A stretch of DNA of 64,000 nucleotides, from NCBI RefSeq assembly GCF_030687395.1, contig NZ_CP117430.1, forward strand, positions 620,001 to 684,000, read 5' to 3'. The notes beneath the pieces were generated by a model. It made no database searches and was not told the DNA's origin. It saw only the letters and a list, made by a program, of their open reading frames with translations. The position numbers and the translations under genes were made by a program. Every line of letters starts with the position of its first letter. The stretch's first letter is position 1. Positions 40,782 through 50,618 of this stretch are shown here, one piece after another. Source of the DNA: Pseudomonas wuhanensis (GTDB lineage: Bacteria; Pseudomonadota; Gammaproteobacteria; Pseudomonadales; Pseudomonadaceae).

Positions 40782-40884
40782 GATCGTTCCCACGCTCTGC
40801 GTGGGAATGCCGCCCGGGACGCTCCGCGTCCCTGTGACGCAGAGCGTCACTGGATGCGTTTCCACGCAGAGCGTGGGAACGATC
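40782..40884. repeat. Cloverleaf-forming repeat between binding-protein and permease genes
   Basis: Outer arms GATCGTTCCCACGCTCTGCG (from 40782) and its inverse (to 40884) pair over about 25 bp. Two inner hairpins: GGGACGCTCCGCGTCCC (40816–40832) and GTGACGCAGAGCGTCAC (40834–40850). The outer arms themselves each contain CCCACGC…GCGTGGG. So the whole can fold as a three- or four-way junction. I recall this element as common in P. fluorescens-type genomes. In an operon it could protect upstream mRNA and reduce permease expression. Confidence 0.85.
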
Positions 40885-40948
40885 AGCACCAAAAGTTCGA
40901 GGCGGCGTTTGCCACCTTTGCAATGATCAAAGATTTCCGGAGTACGCC

Positions 40949-42196
40949 ATGGCTATCGCCGTTCCCGTGAACGCGGGCACTGACCCCACCTTGAAGCAGC
41001 GGCTCAAGCACGCCGAGCGGATCAACCGCTGGAAAGCTCAAGCCTTGATCGCGCCGTTGGTGCTGTTTCTGTTGCTGGTGTTCCTGGTGCCGATCGTGGC
41101 GCTGCTCTTCAAAAGCGTCGGTAACCCGGAAGTGGTCGGCACCATGCCGCGCACCGTGGCAGCCATCGCCAGTTGGGATGGCCGAGGCCTGCCGGCAGAG
41201 CCTGTGTACAAGGCCGCCAGCGAAGACCTCGCCGAAGCCCGCAAGAATCAGACCTTGGGCGACTTGTCCAAGCGCTTGAACATGGAGTTGGCCGGCTACC
41301 GCAGCCTGCTGACCAAAACCGCACGCGCCTTACCGTTCGCCACCGAACCGGCCTCCTATAAAGAAGCGCTGGAAGGCCTCGACGAGCGCTGGGGTGATCC
41401 GGCCTATTGGCAGGTCGTGCGTCGCAACACCAGTAACATTACGCCTTATTACCTGCTGGCGGCTGTCGATCACCGTATCGACGACCTGGGGGAAGTTGCC
41501 CCGGCCACCCCCGATCAGGCGATCTACCTCGATATCTTCGCCCGCACCTTCTGGATGGGCCTGATCATCACCCTGATCTGCCTGGTGCTGGCCTACCCGC
41601 TGGCCTACCTGCTGGCGAACCTGCCATCGCGGCAAAGCAACCTGTTGATGATTCTGGTGCTGTTGCCGTTCTGGACCTCGATTCTGGTGCGAGTCGCCGC
41701 GTGGATCGTGTTGCTGCAATCGGGCGGCTTGATCAACAGTGGCCTGATGGCCATGGGCATTATCGATAAGCCGCTGGAGCTGGTGTTCAACCGCACCGGG
41801 GTCTACATCTCGATGGTGCACATCCTGCTGCCGTTCATGATTCTTCCGATCTACAGCGTGATGAAAGGCATCTCACCGACTTACATGCGCGCGGCGATTT
41901 CCCTCGGCTGCCACCCGTTCGCCAGTTTCTGGCGGGTGTATTTCCCGCAGACCTATGCCGGTGTCGGCGCCGGTTGCCTGTTGGTGTTCATCCTCGCCAT
42001 CGGCTACTACATCACCCCGGCATTGCTGGGCAGCCCGAACGATCAGATGGTCAGCTATTTCGTCGCCTTCTACACCAACACCAGCATCAACTGGGGCATG
42101 GCGACCGCGCTCGGTGGGCTGTTGCTGCTGGCGACCGTGGTGCTTTATCTGATTTACAGCTGGCTGGTGGGCGCCAGTCGCCTGCGCCTGAGCTAA
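40949..42196 (+). CDS. ABC transporter permease, PotB/PotH type, with large insert
   Basis: 415 residues, about 120 more than a typical PotB. First membrane span at about 32–55, then a soluble insert (about 60–190) rich in charged residues, then five spans of the BPD_transp_1 domain. EAA-type loop near AISLGCHPFASFWRVYFPQ contacts the ATPase. The insert probably lies in the periplasm and may contact the binding protein, which is inference. Confidence 0.9.
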   Translation: MAIAVPVNAGTDPTLKQRLKHAERINRWKAQALIAPLVLFLLLVFLVPIVALLFKSVGNPEVVGTMPRTVAAIASWDGRGLPAEPVYKAASEDLAEARKNQTLGDLSKRLNMELAGYRSLLTKTARALPFATEPASYKEALEGLDERWGDPAYWQVVRRNTSNITPYYLLAAVDHRIDDLGEVAPATPDQAIYLDIFARTFWMGLIITLICLVLAYPLAYLLANLPSRQSNLLMILVLLPFWTSILVRVAAWIVLLQSGGLINSGLMAMGIIDKPLELVFNRTGVYISMVHILLPFMILPIYSVMKGISPTYMRAAISLGCHPFASFWRVYFPQTYAGVGAGCLLVFILAIGYYITPALLGSPNDQMVSYFVAFYTNTSINWGMATALGGLLLLATVVLYLIYSWLVGASRLRLS

Positions 42197-42208
42197 GGGG
42201 AGAATGAA

Positions 42209-43033
42209 ATGCTGAGTCCTTATATGTCGCCCATCGAACGGGTGTGGTTCTACAGCTTGCGGATTCTCTGCGGCTTGATTCTGTTGTTCCTGATCCTGCC
42301 GGTGCTGGTGATCATTCCGCTGTCGTTCAACTCGGGGAGTTTCCTGGTCTATCCGCTGCAGGGCTTTTCGCTGCACTGGTACCAGGATTTCTTCGCCTCG
42401 GCGGAATGGATGCGTTCGTTGAAGAACAGCATGATCGTGGCCCCGGCAGCGACGGTTCTGGCGATGATCTTCGGCACGCTGGCGGCGATCGGCCTGACCC
42501 GGGGTGATTTCCCGGGCAAACCGCTGGTGATGGCGCTGGTGATCTCGCCGATGGTGGTGCCGGTAGTGATCATTGGTGTGGCCAGTTACCTGACTTTTGC
42601 CCCATTGGGATTTGGCAACAGCTATATCTCGCTGATTGTGGTGCACGCCGTTTTGGGTGTGCCGTTTGTGATCATCACGGTATCGGCGACCTTGCAGGGG
42701 TTTAACCAGAACCTGGTGCGGGCCGCTGCAAGCCTGGGGGCTTCGCCGCTGACCGCGTTTCGTCGGGTGACCTTGCCGTTGATTGCGCCGGGTGTGATTT
42801 CCGGTGCGCTGTTTGCCTTTGCCACCTCATTCGATGAAGTGGTGGTGACGCTGTTCCTCGCCGGTCCCGAACAAGCGACCTTGCCTCGTCAGATGTTCAG
42901 CGGCATCCGCGAAAACCTCAGCCCGACGATTGCGGCTGCCGCGACACTGTTGATTGCGTTCTCGGTGATCCTGCTGCTGACGCTGGAATGGCTGCGTGGG
43001 CGCAGCGAGAAACTGCGTACTGCGCAGGTCTGA
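42209..43033 (+). CDS. ABC transporter permease, PotC/PotI type
   Basis: 274 residues, six membrane spans, BPD_transp_1 domain. EAA loop: RAAASLGASPLTAFRRVTLP. Starts 12 bp after the first permease with GGGGAG before its ATG (42209). Last gene of the operon; a REPIN follows. Confidence 0.92.
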   Translation: MLSPYMSPIERVWFYSLRILCGLILLFLILPVLVIIPLSFNSGSFLVYPLQGFSLHWYQDFFASAEWMRSLKNSMIVAPAATVLAMIFGTLAAIGLTRGDFPGKPLVMALVISPMVVPVVIIGVASYLTFAPLGFGNSYISLIVVHAVLGVPFVIITVSATLQGFNQNLVRAAASLGASPLTAFRRVTLPLIAPGVISGALFAFATSFDEVVVTLFLAGPEQATLPRQMFSGIRENLSPTIAAAATLLIAFSVILLLTLEWLRGRSEKLRTAQV

Positions 43034-43050
43034 AGCCACAGGCGGAAAAA

Positions 43051-43142
43051 ATGTGGGAGCGGGCTTGCCCGCGATGGCGTCATGACATTCAACATCCATG
43101 TTGACTGATACACCGTCATCGCGGGCAAGCCCGCTCCCACAG
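43051..43142. repeat. Paired inverted REP (REPIN)
   Basis: TGTGGGAGCGGGCTTGCCCG at 43052–43071 and its perfect inverse at 43121–43141. Interior contains ACATTCAACATCCATGTTGA, almost the same as inside the REPIN at 47543–47637. Follows the ABC operon. Confidence 0.9.
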
Positions 43143-43253
43143 TGATCTAGAGTGTTTTCGGAATCGCGGGTCATTTGTTATCTGAATAGCAGACAAACCC
43201 CAATCCCCAGCTACTATTGTGCCCAGCTCCCCTATCTATAAGAGGCTGCGCAC

Positions 43254-44402
43254 ATGAGTCTTTCCTCTTTCAAAATTGCTCACAAACTGATCACTGGCGC
43301 AGGTGCCATCGAGCAACTGGCGGCAGAGCTCACACGCCTGGATGTCGACAACCCGCTGATCGTTACCGACGCTGCTCTGGTCAAGTCCGGCACGGTAGAG
43401 CTGGCGCTGGCGCAGCTGGGCGAGCGCAGTTACGAGATTTTCGACCGGGTGTTGCCGGACCCGGAAATCGCCATCGTCGAAGATTGCATGCGGGTTTACC
43501 GTGAAGGCGGGCATGACGGGCTGATCGGCCTGGGCGGTGGCAGTGCCATCGACATCGCCAAGAGTGTTGCAGCCTATGCCGGTTACCACGGCGAGCTGCA
43601 GGACTTGTTCGGCGTCGATCAGGTGCCGCGCAAAGGCCCACCGCTGATTGCCATCCCGACCACTGCCGGCACCGGTTCGGAAGTGACTAACGTTGCGATT
43701 CTTTCCGACAAGGTCGCGCAGTTGAAGAAGGGCATCGTCAGCGATTACCTGCTGCCTGACGTGGCGCTGGTCAGTCCGCAAATGACCCTGACCTGCCCGC
43801 GCAGTGTCACCGCCGCCAGTGGCGTCGATGCGCTGGCGCACGCCATCGAGTCCTATCTTTCGCTCAATGCCTCGCCAATCACCGATGCCCTGGCCATTGG
43901 CGCGATCAAACTGATTACCAAAGCGCTGCCCAAGGCCTACGCCAATCCATCCCATCTGCAAGCCCGCGAAGACATGGCCACCGCCAGCCTGATGGCCGGC
44001 ATGGCGTTCGGCAATGCCGGGGTCGGCGCGGTGCATGCGTTGGCGTACCCACTGGGCGGGCGGTTCAATATTGCCCATGGCGTCAGCAATGCCTTGCTGC
44101 TGCCTTATGTCATGACCTGGAACAAGATGGCTTGCGTGGAGCGTATGCAGGATATTGCCGAAGCCATGGGGGTGAAGACTGCTCAGTTGAGCGCGAACGA
44201 AGCGGCGGACAAAGCCGTGGAGGCGATGACCGAGCTGTGCGCCGCGGTGGAAATCCCGTTGGGCCTGCGCAGTTTCGGGGTGTCCGAGGACGCGATCCCG
44301 GCCATGGCCGTTGAAGCCGCCGGCATCGAGCGCCTGATGCGCAATAATCCGCGCAAGCTGAGCACCGTCGATATCGAGAAGATCTACCGAGCGGCCTATT
44401 AA
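43254..44402 (+). CDS. Iron-containing alcohol dehydrogenase
   Basis: 382 residues. NAD-binding [10 protein letters not shown] (about 93–102), TTAGTGSE, and iron ligands in [15 protein letters not shown] (Asp, His) and [11 protein letters not shown]…[12 protein letters not shown] (two His). Related to YiaY and 1,3-propanediol-type dehydrogenases; substrate uncertain. Monocistronic: promoter region upstream behind a REPIN, and rpe downstream has its own promoter. Confidence 0.92.
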   Translation: MSLSSFKIAHKLITGAGAIEQLAAELTRLDVDNPLIVTDAALVKSGTVELALAQLGERSYEIFDRVLPDPEIAIVEDCMRVYREGGHDGLIGLGGGSAIDIAKSVAAYAGYHGELQDLFGVDQVPRKGPPLIAIPTTAGTGSEVTNVAILSDKVAQLKKGIVSDYLLPDVALVSPQMTLTCPRSVTAASGVDALAHAIESYLSLNASPITDALAIGAIKLITKALPKAYANPSHLQAREDMATASLMAGMAFGNAGVGAVHALAYPLGGRFNIAHGVSNALLLPYVMTWNKMACVERMQDIAEAMGVKTAQLSANEAADKAVEAMTELCAAVEIPLGLRSFGVSEDAIPAMAVEAAGIERLMRNNPRKLSTVDIEKIYRAAY

Positions 44403-44444
44403 TACCCAATCATCGCAGCACGGTGCGCGCGTCAAAGCATGAGG

Positions 44445-44452
44445 TATACAAT
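44445..44452 (+). promoter_or_regulatory. Probable −10 box of the rpe–gph promoter
   Basis: TATACAAT, close to the sigma-70 consensus, 36–44 bp before the rpe ATG. A −35 box is not obvious. Low to moderate certainty. Confidence 0.35.
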
Positions 44453-44488
44453 GCGCGCCATCGTGATTCTGCTCAAAAAAGGTGCGTC

Positions 44489-45163
44489 ATGCAGCCCTTC
44501 GTCATTGCTCCGTCGATTCTCTCCGCCGACTTCGCCCGCCTGGGCGAGGAAGTGGACAACGTCCTGGCCGCCGGCGCCGACTTCGTGCACTTCGATGTCA
44601 TGGACAACCACTACGTGCCAAACCTGACCATCGGCCCGATGGTGTGCTCCGCGCTGCGCAAGTACGGCGTGACCGCGCCGATCGACGCACACCTGATGGT
44701 CAGCCCGGTGGACCGCATCGTCGGTGACTTCATCGAGGCCGGCGCGACCTACATCACCTTCCACCCGGAAGCCACGCTACACGTCGACCGTTCCCTGCAA
44801 CTGATCCGTGAAGGCGGCTGCAAGGCAGGCCTGGTGTTCAACCCGGCGACCCCGCTGGACGTGCTCAAGTACGTGATGGACAAGGTCGACATGATCCTGC
44901 TGATGAGCGTCAACCCGGGCTTCGGCGGGCAAAAGTTCATTCCGGCCACCCTCGACAAGCTGCGTGAGGCACGAGCGCTGATCGATGCTTCCGGGCGTGA
45001 CATTCGCCTGGAGATCGACGGCGGGGTGAACGTGAATAACATTCGTGAAATCGCGGCGGCGGGTGCTGACACCTTTGTCGCCGGTTCGGCGATCTTCAAT
45101 GCGCCGAACTATCAGGAAGTGATTGAAAAAATGCGTTCCGAACTGGCGTTGGCTCGCCCATGA
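44489..45163 (+). CDS. rpe: Ribulose-phosphate 3-epimerase
   Basis: Interconverts ribulose-5-P and xylulose-5-P. 224 residues from the ATG at 44489 (AAAGGTGCGTC before it; starts [19 protein letters not shown]); the frame is open to 44423. TIM barrel with [16 protein letters not shown] and [12 protein letters not shown], metal-binding His/Asp present. gph overlaps its end by 4 bp. Confidence 0.97.
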   Translation: MQPFVIAPSILSADFARLGEEVDNVLAAGADFVHFDVMDNHYVPNLTIGPMVCSALRKYGVTAPIDAHLMVSPVDRIVGDFIEAGATYITFHPEATLHVDRSLQLIREGGCKAGLVFNPATPLDVLKYVMDKVDMILLMSVNPGFGGQKFIPATLDKLREARALIDASGRDIRLEIDGGVNVNNIREIAAAGADTFVAGSAIFNAPNYQEVIEKMRSELALARP

Positions 45164-45978
45164 GCGGTTTTGAGCAGCTGTTCCCGGGGCGTCTGCCGCG
45201 GCTGGTGATGTTCGATCTGGATGGCACGCTGGTCGATTCGGTCCCTGACCTCGCAGCGGCCGTGGATAACATGCTGCTCAAACTCGGGCGTCAACCTGCC
45301 GGTATCGGATCGGTGCGGGAGTGGGTTGGCAACGGCGTGCACATGCTGGTGCGCCGGGCGTTGGCCAACCACATCGACGGCGAGGGTGTCGATGAGGTCG
45401 AGGCCGAGCATGCCCTGGAATTGTTCAACGGCTTTTATGAGGACGGTCACGAACTGACGGTGGTTTACCCCGGCGTGCGTGACACCCTCAAGTGGCTGAA
45501 CAAACAAGGCGTCGAAATGGCGCTGATCACCAACAAGCCGGAGCGCTTCGTCGCGCCGCTGCTGGATCAGATGAAGATCGGCCGTTACTTCAAATGGATC
45601 ATCGGTGGCGACACCTTGCCGAAGAAGAAACCGGACCCGGCCGCGCTGTTTTTCGTGATGAAAATGGCCAACATTCCGGCGTCGCAATCGTTGTTCGTCG
45701 GCGACTCGCGCAGCGATGTGCTGGCGGCGAAAGCGGCGGGGGTCAAATGCGTGGCCCTTAGTTATGGCTATAACCACGGTCGGCCGATTGCCGAAGAATC
45801 ACCGGCGCTGGTGATCGATGATCTGCGCAAACTAATTCCCGGTTGCCTGGATCCGGCCGCTGAGATAACGTTGCCCGACGCTGTTCAATCCCCTCCTGGA
45901 AACGCCATCGTGGTGGTCACTCGCAAACTCTGGATGAAAGTCATCAAGGCCCTGGCCCGCTGGCGTTGGCGCGCCTGA
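45160..45978 (+). CDS. gph: Phosphoglycolate phosphatase; C-terminal tail doubles as putative trp leader
   Basis: Removes 2-phosphoglycolate. 272 residues, HAD family: nucleophile motif [12 protein letters not shown], Lys in [24 protein letters not shown]. The catalytic domain ends around residue 222. The last 22 codons (from GTG 45910) encode a tail ending ALARWRWRA, homologous to a free 22-codon frame before trpG. The stop is 70 bp before trpE. So the gph ribosome itself may sense tryptophan for trpE attenuation. Overlaps rpe by 4 bp. Confidence 0.93.
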   Translation: MSGFEQLFPGRLPRLVMFDLDGTLVDSVPDLAAAVDNMLLKLGRQPAGIGSVREWVGNGVHMLVRRALANHIDGEGVDEVEAEHALELFNGFYEDGHELTVVYPGVRDTLKWLNKQGVEMALITNKPERFVAPLLDQMKIGRYFKWIIGGDTLPKKKPDPAALFFVMKMANIPASQSLFVGDSRSDVLAAKAAGVKCVALSYGYNHGRPIAEESPALVIDDLRKLIPGCLDPAAEITLPDAVQSPPGNAIVVVTRKLWMKVIKALARWRWRA

Positions 45979-46048
45979 CTTGTTCCTGGCCGGCGTACCG
46001 GCGCGTTTGCACACCTGACCGTTAGACCCTCAAGCCACGAGGCACCTC
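45910..46048 (+). promoter_or_regulatory. trpL: Putative trpE attenuator with leader peptide nested in gph
   Basis: GTG 45910 to TGA 45978, in frame with gph, ends in two Trp codons separated by Arg (TGGCGTTGG) four codons before the stop. GCCGG-CGTA-CCGGC (45989–46002) then forms a hairpin followed by GCGCGTTTG. CGCGCC overlapping the end of the leader can pair instead with GGCGCG at 46000–46005, a possible alternative fold. Attenuation of trpE and trpGDC has been reported in P. putida. A short internal start (ATG 45934, 14 codons) would also cover the Trp codons. Confidence 0.6.
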
Positions 46049-47530
46049 ATGATCCGCGAAGAATTCCTGCGTTTGGCCGCTGCCGGCTACAACCGCATCC
46101 CGCTTGCCTGCGAAACCCTGGCCGACTTCGACACGCCGCTGTCGATCTACCTGAAACTGGCCGACGAGCCGAACTCCTATCTGCTGGAGTCGGTGCAGGG
46201 CGGCGAGAAATGGGGCCGTTATTCGATTATCGGCCTGCCGTGCCGCACCGTACTGCGAGTTCACGATCATCACGTCAGCGTGACCCACGACGGCATCGAG
46301 ATCGAAAGCCACGACGTTGAAGACCCACTGGCCTTCGTCGAAGCCTTCAAGGCGCGCTACAACGTGCCGACCATCGCCGGTCTGCCGCGCTTCAACGGCG
46401 GCCTGGTGGGCTACTTCGGTTATGACTGCGTGCGCTATGTGGAGAAGCGTCTGGGCAAATGCCCGAACCCGGATCCACTGGGTGTACCGGATATTCTGCT
46501 GATGGTGTCCGACGCCGTGGTGGTGTTCGACAACCTCGCCGGCAAGATGCACGCGATTGTCCTGGCCGATCCGTCGCAGGAAGACGCCTTCGAGCAAGGT
46601 CAGGCGCGTCTGCAAACGCTGCTGGAACAACTTCGCCAGCCAATCACTCCGCGTCGTGGCCTGGACTTCAGCAAACAGCAATCGGCTGATCCGGTGTTTC
46701 GCTCCAGCTTCACCCAGAACGATTACGAAAAAGCCGTCGACACCATCAAGGAGTACATCCTGGCTGGTGACTGCATGCAGGTTGTGCCGTCCCAGCGCAT
46801 GTCGATCGACTTCAAGGCTGCGCCCATCGATTTGTACCGGGCGCTGCGCTGCTTCAACCCGACGCCTTATATGTACTTCTTCAACTTCGGCGACTTCCAC
46901 GTCGTTGGCAGTTCGCCGGAAGTCCTGGTGCGGGTCGAAGACAACCTGATCACCGTGCGCCCGATTGCCGGCACCCGTCCGCGAGGGGCCAACGAAGAGG
47001 CTGACGTGGCGCTGGAAAAAGACCTGCTGTCGGATGACAAGGAAATCGCCGAGCACTTGATGTTGATCGATCTGGGCCGCAACGACACCGGTCGCGTCTC
47101 GGAGATCGGTTCGGTAAAACTCACCGAGAAGATGGTGATCGAGCGTTATTCCAACGTGATGCACATCGTGTCCAACGTTACCGGCCAATTGAAGGCCGGG
47201 CTGACGGCGATGGACGCACTGCGGGCGATCCTGCCGGCCGGCACACTGTCTGGCGCGCCGAAGATTCGCGCGATGGAAATCATCGACGAACTGGAACCGG
47301 TCAAGCGTGGCGTCTATGGCGGCGCGGTCGGTTACTTCGCCTGGAACGGCAACATGGACACCGCGATTGCGATCCGCACCGCCGTGATCAAGAACGGCGA
47401 ACTGCACGTACAGGCCGGTGGCGGCATCGTCGCCGACTCGGTGCCGGCGCTGGAATGGGAAGAAACCCTGAACAAGCGTCGCGCCATGTTTCGTGCGGTG
47501 GCCCTGGCCGAGCAAACTCCGGATACCTGA
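46049..47530 (+). CDS. trpE: Anthranilate synthase component I
   Basis: First step of tryptophan synthesis: chorismate to anthranilate with TrpG. 493 residues. N-terminal feedback site includes [15 protein letters not shown]; chorismate-binding C-terminal part contains [21 protein letters not shown], and [14 protein letters not shown]. Separated from trpGDC by the estA gene on the opposite strand, as usual in Pseudomonas. Confidence 0.97.
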   Translation: MIREEFLRLAAAGYNRIPLACETLADFDTPLSIYLKLADEPNSYLLESVQGGEKWGRYSIIGLPCRTVLRVHDHHVSVTHDGIEIESHDVEDPLAFVEAFKARYNVPTIAGLPRFNGGLVGYFGYDCVRYVEKRLGKCPNPDPLGVPDILLMVSDAVVVFDNLAGKMHAIVLADPSQEDAFEQGQARLQTLLEQLRQPITPRRGLDFSKQQSADPVFRSSFTQNDYEKAVDTIKEYILAGDCMQVVPSQRMSIDFKAAPIDLYRALRCFNPTPYMYFFNFGDFHVVGSSPEVLVRVEDNLITVRPIAGTRPRGANEEADVALEKDLLSDDKEIAEHLMLIDLGRNDTGRVSEIGSVKLTEKMVIERYSNVMHIVSNVTGQLKAGLTAMDALRAILPAGTLSGAPKIRAMEIIDELEPVKRGVYGGAVGYFAWNGNMDTAIAIRTAVIKNGELHVQAGGGIVADSVPALEWEETLNKRRAMFRAVALAEQTPDT

Positions 47531-47542
47531 GTTCACCGATAA

Positions 47543-47637
47543 CCCTGTGGGAGCGGGCTTGCCCGCGATGGGGCCAGTACATTCAACATTGATGTTGTCT
47601 GTCAGTCCGCTATCGCGGGCAAGCCCGCTCCCACATG
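47543..47637. repeat. Paired inverted REP (REPIN)
   Basis: CCTGTGGGAGCGGGCTTGCC near 47544 and its inverse near 47616–47636; interior ACATTCAACATTGATGTTGT matches that at 43051–43142. Lies after trpE, before the shared terminator. Confidence 0.9.
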
Positions 47638-47652
47638 GATAGTGCTCATTTC

Positions 47653-47689
47653 AAAAAAACGCGGCGCCTGTAAGGCGGCCGCGTTTTTT
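47653..47689. terminator. Bidirectional terminator between trpE and estA
   Basis: An A-run then CGCGG-CGCC…GGCG-G-CCGCG and a T-run: a long stem with T-tracts in both directions, serving the two convergent genes. Confidence 0.9.
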
Positions 47690-47701
47690 ATTGCCTGCGA
47701 T

Positions 47702-49609
47702 TTAGAAGTCCAGCGCAACCCCAACGGTCAAACCTTGCTGGGTAAAGTCATCATCCTTGCGCAAGGTATAGCCGCCACGCAGCGCCAGGTCGGCGGTCAA
47801 TTTGTGGCTGACCCCCAGGGTTAAGCGGTTGAGATGGCTTTGCGGTGTGTAGCCCTGAAGATTGAAGTCGAGGGACGGCAGGCTGTTGAGGGCAACATTC
47901 ACTTTCTGGGTGTCGTCCTCGTATTCACGCTCGTGGGCATATTCGCCAAACACCTGGGTCTGACGGGTGAAGTTGTATTTGCCTTGCAAACCGACACCCA
48001 GGCGTTTCGAGTCTCGGGTCTGATCATCAAAGGTCAGCGCCGTGGAGCGGTTGCTGTTTTCCGAGTAGCCGTCGACTTCCACTTTGGCGTAATCGGCGCT
48101 GATGAACGGTGACAGGTGCCATTCGCTGCCCGGTTGGGCAATGTCATAGCCAAGGCGAGTACTGAAGGCCCAGAGATGGCCGTCGGTATCACCCTTTTCC
48201 GCGCCTTCGCTGACACCGAGGTCGAATTTGCGCTCTAGATTGTCGTAATCCAGCTTGCCACCGGTCAACGCGGCATCGGCCCACCAGCGATTCTGCTGGA
48301 ACTGAGCGAAGGCGGTCGCCAGATAGCTATTGAGTTTGTAGTCCGAATCGTGACTACCTGCTTCCAGGTTCTGGCGATAGAAGCCTGCAGCCACACCGAC
48401 GCGCCAGGCTTCATTGAGACGGTAGCTACCGCCAATATTCAGGTTGTAGCCGCTGCCGTCGGCGCTGGCGCCGCTGCTTTGGCTATCGATATCCAAATGC
48501 TGACCACCGCCGGCGACAATCGCGCGCCATTGGCCGACGGCCTGCCAGTTCTCCCAGTCGGATTGCCACTGGTTACGCAGTTCGTCCTGGTGCGCGCGTA
48601 AGGTGGCGTGGGCCATTTCTGGTAGCAGCGTCAGCTCCCAGGGTGCTGCCAGCAAGGAATAGGCGTAATCGGCTATCAGTTTTTGCCCGGTTTCGGTCGG
48701 GTGCACCCCATCGTTGTAGATCAGCTTGCTCGGATCCGGGGTGGCACTGTTGATGCCGTACACGGGGTTTTCCGTGCAATCGTTGCCGCTGAAGCAGGTA
48801 GCCGTCAGATTCTGGCCGACGGCAAGGCCGAAGCGCGCTGGGTCGGCGAAGGTTTCCTGCAACAGCAATGGAATGTTCAACGGGATGATTTCGGCATTGA
48901 TCCCGGCGAGTCGGGTGACCAACTGCTGGTTGAAGGCGGCGCTCAGTTGTGAGGTAGCCGCCTGCAGGGGGGTGCCATTGATGGCGGGCGTCAAACCCAG
49001 GTCGGGCAGCAGCCATACCACGATGTACCGTGCGCCGGCGGTCTGCAAAACCTGGGCGCTGTCGGCCAGTCGATTCGCCGCGGCATTTGCCTGAGCACCA
49101 CTTTGTACACGCCCCTGAAGAAAATCGTTACCACCTCCGGAAATGTAATACAGCGCATTCGGATCGGCGCTGAAGTTGTTTGTCGGCAGATAGCCCGAAC
49201 GCGTGCGTTCACCCGTGGCGGATACGCTGGTGATCGAGGTGAGGATCTGGTCGGTGCGGTAACCTCCAGCGGCCCAGTTATTGCCATCCGGCAGGCCTTG
49301 GTTCGCACGCGCCGCCGAGGTTGAAGCGGCCGTCTGGTCCGGTGAAAACCCGAGCCTTTCACCTAGCAGTTGGGTCGAGTTGGCGGAATAGACTTCGCCG
49401 CTGCCGTTCTGGTAAACCGGCCCGGTCCGGTTGGTAAAGCGCAGGGTCGAACCGGGAGGGCCGCCCGTGTCGGTAAACTGCCCGGCATCGTTGAGGCTAT
49501 CGCCGAAGACGATGAAATTCGAATAAGGGTTGGGCGCCGCGATCGCCTGGGTGCAGGCCATAGCGAGCAAGCAGCCGGCAAGCGGTACAGCCAACGTCTG
49601 TCTGATCAT
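47702..49609 (-). CDS. estA: GDSL esterase autotransporter EstA
   Basis: Outer-membrane lipase/esterase needed for rhamnolipid production and motility in P. aeruginosa. 635 residues from ATG 49609 (a TTG two codons earlier also possible). Signal peptide (about 1–25), GDSL passenger with catalytic Ser in FGDSLNDAG (about residue 36) and Asp/His in DGVHPTETG (about 310), then a 12-strand autotransporter barrel (about 370–635) ending in …LDF, a proper terminal Phe. The passenger normally stays uncleaved. Located between trpE and trpG. Confidence 0.95.
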   Translation of the reverse strand: MIRQTLAVPLAGCLLAMACTQAIAAPNPYSNFIVFGDSLNDAGQFTDTGGPPGSTLRFTNRTGPVYQNGSGEVYSANSTQLLGERLGFSPDQTAASTSAARANQGLPDGNNWAAGGYRTDQILTSITSVSATGERTRSGYLPTNNFSADPNALYYISGGGNDFLQGRVQSGAQANAAANRLADSAQVLQTAGARYIVVWLLPDLGLTPAINGTPLQAATSQLSAAFNQQLVTRLAGINAEIIPLNIPLLLQETFADPARFGLAVGQNLTATCFSGNDCTENPVYGINSATPDPSKLIYNDGVHPTETGQKLIADYAYSLLAAPWELTLLPEMAHATLRAHQDELRNQWQSDWENWQAVGQWRAIVAGGGQHLDIDSQSSGASADGSGYNLNIGGSYRLNEAWRVGVAAGFYRQNLEAGSHDSDYKLNSYLATAFAQFQQNRWWADAALTGGKLDYDNLERKFDLGVSEGAEKGDTDGHLWAFSTRLGYDIAQPGSEWHLSPFISADYAKVEVDGYSENSNRSTALTFDDQTRDSKRLGVGLQGKYNFTRQTQVFGEYAHEREYEDDTQKVNVALNSLPSLDFNLQGYTPQSHLNRLTLGVSHKLTADLALRGGYTLRKDDDFTQQGLTVGVALDF

Positions 49610-49782
49610 GAGCAAGTCCGTTTGTTATTGTTGTAGTGAGCAAAACGATAGTGCCAAAAACTATAGAGCCTGTTGCCGTTCGGCGCGAACCCGTCGATTG
49701 TTTCACGCGCTTCGATCGCCCCATATTGCACGCTCTGCCCAGCTAAGTTACTGTGCCAAGACGTATAGATGAGACCTTCCCC

Positions 49783-50015
49783 GTGTTGATCGTCAGCAAA
49801 CTTCTGGATCAAGTCATCAAGGCACATGCCCGTTGGCGTTGGCGCGCCTGAATCCTTCTGCCGGCCCGGCCGGATCTTTACCGCTTTGCCTTCTTTACCC
49901 GCAAGACAAACCGCTTTGCAGCGCGACTCCAGCGACTGACAAAGTGCAGGACGTTGCGGGTAAATCATTCGAAGGCTGTATTCAAAGTCAGTAAATTCAA
50001 GAGGTTCTTAACGCC
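49783..50015 (+). promoter_or_regulatory. trpL: Putative trpG attenuator with 22-residue leader peptide
   Basis: GTG 49783 to TGA 49851 encodes a 22-residue peptide ending HARWRWRA. Of 22 positions, about 13 equal the gph tail before trpE. GAG precedes the GTG by 9 nt. Then CCGGC-CCG-GCCGG (49861–49873) followed by ATCTTTA is terminator-like. Further on, TTTACCCGCAA (49894–49904) and TTGCGGGTAAA (49954–49964) form a perfect 11-bp stem. The start of trpG is at 50016. Trp-codon pairing and hairpins fit attenuation; the folding switch itself is inferred. Confidence 0.65.
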
Positions 50016-50609
50016 ATGTTGCTGATGATCGATAACTACGACTCTTTTACTTACAACGTTGTGCAATACCTCGGTGAGCTCGGCTCCCAGGTCAAAGTCG
50101 TGCGCAACGATGAACTCACCATTGCCGAAATCGAAGCCCTCAACCCTGAGCGGATCGTCGTTTCACCCGGCCCTTGCACGCCGAACGAAGCAGGCGTGTC
50201 GATTGATGTGATCAAACATTTTGGCGGTAAATTGCCGATTCTCGGTGTTTGCCTGGGTCACCAGTCCATCGGCCAAGCCTTTGGCGGCGATGTGGTCCGT
50301 GCCCGTCAAGTCATGCACGGTAAGACTAGCCCGGTATTCCACGAGGACAAGGGGGTATTCGAAGGCCTGAATCGCCCGCTGACGGTCACCCGCTACCACT
50401 CGCTGATCGTCAAGCGTGAAACCCTGCCCGATTGCCTGGAGCTGACCGCCTGGACCCAGCTCGAAGACGGCTCGGTCGACGAGATTATGGGCTTGCGCCA
50501 CAAGACGCTGAACATCGAGGGTGTGCAATTCCACCCTGAGTCTATCCTCACCGAACAGGGCCATGAGCTGTTCGCCAACTTCCTCAAACAAACCGGCGGC
50601 ACGCGCTAA
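50016..50609 (+). CDS. trpG: Anthranilate synthase component II, glutamine amidotransferase
   Basis: Supplies ammonia from glutamine to TrpE. 197 residues; catalytic Cys in [15 protein letters not shown] (about residue 79) and His/Glu in VQFHPESIL. Could also serve folate synthesis (PabA role). trpD follows after 9 bp. Confidence 0.97.
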   Translation: MLLMIDNYDSFTYNVVQYLGELGSQVKVVRNDELTIAEIEALNPERIVVSPGPCTPNEAGVSIDVIKHFGGKLPILGVCLGHQSIGQAFGGDVVRARQVMHGKTSPVFHEDKGVFEGLNRPLTVTRYHSLIVKRETLPDCLELTAWTQLEDGSVDEIMGLRHKTLNIEGVQFHPESILTEQGHELFANFLKQTGGTR

Positions 50610-50618
50610 GGACTTTCC

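Noticed and set aside
46022..47536. 504-codon minus-strand frame opposite trpE
   Set aside because: Mirror frame of trpE codon usage; low-complexity His/Gln/Val/Arg composition typical of antisense frames.
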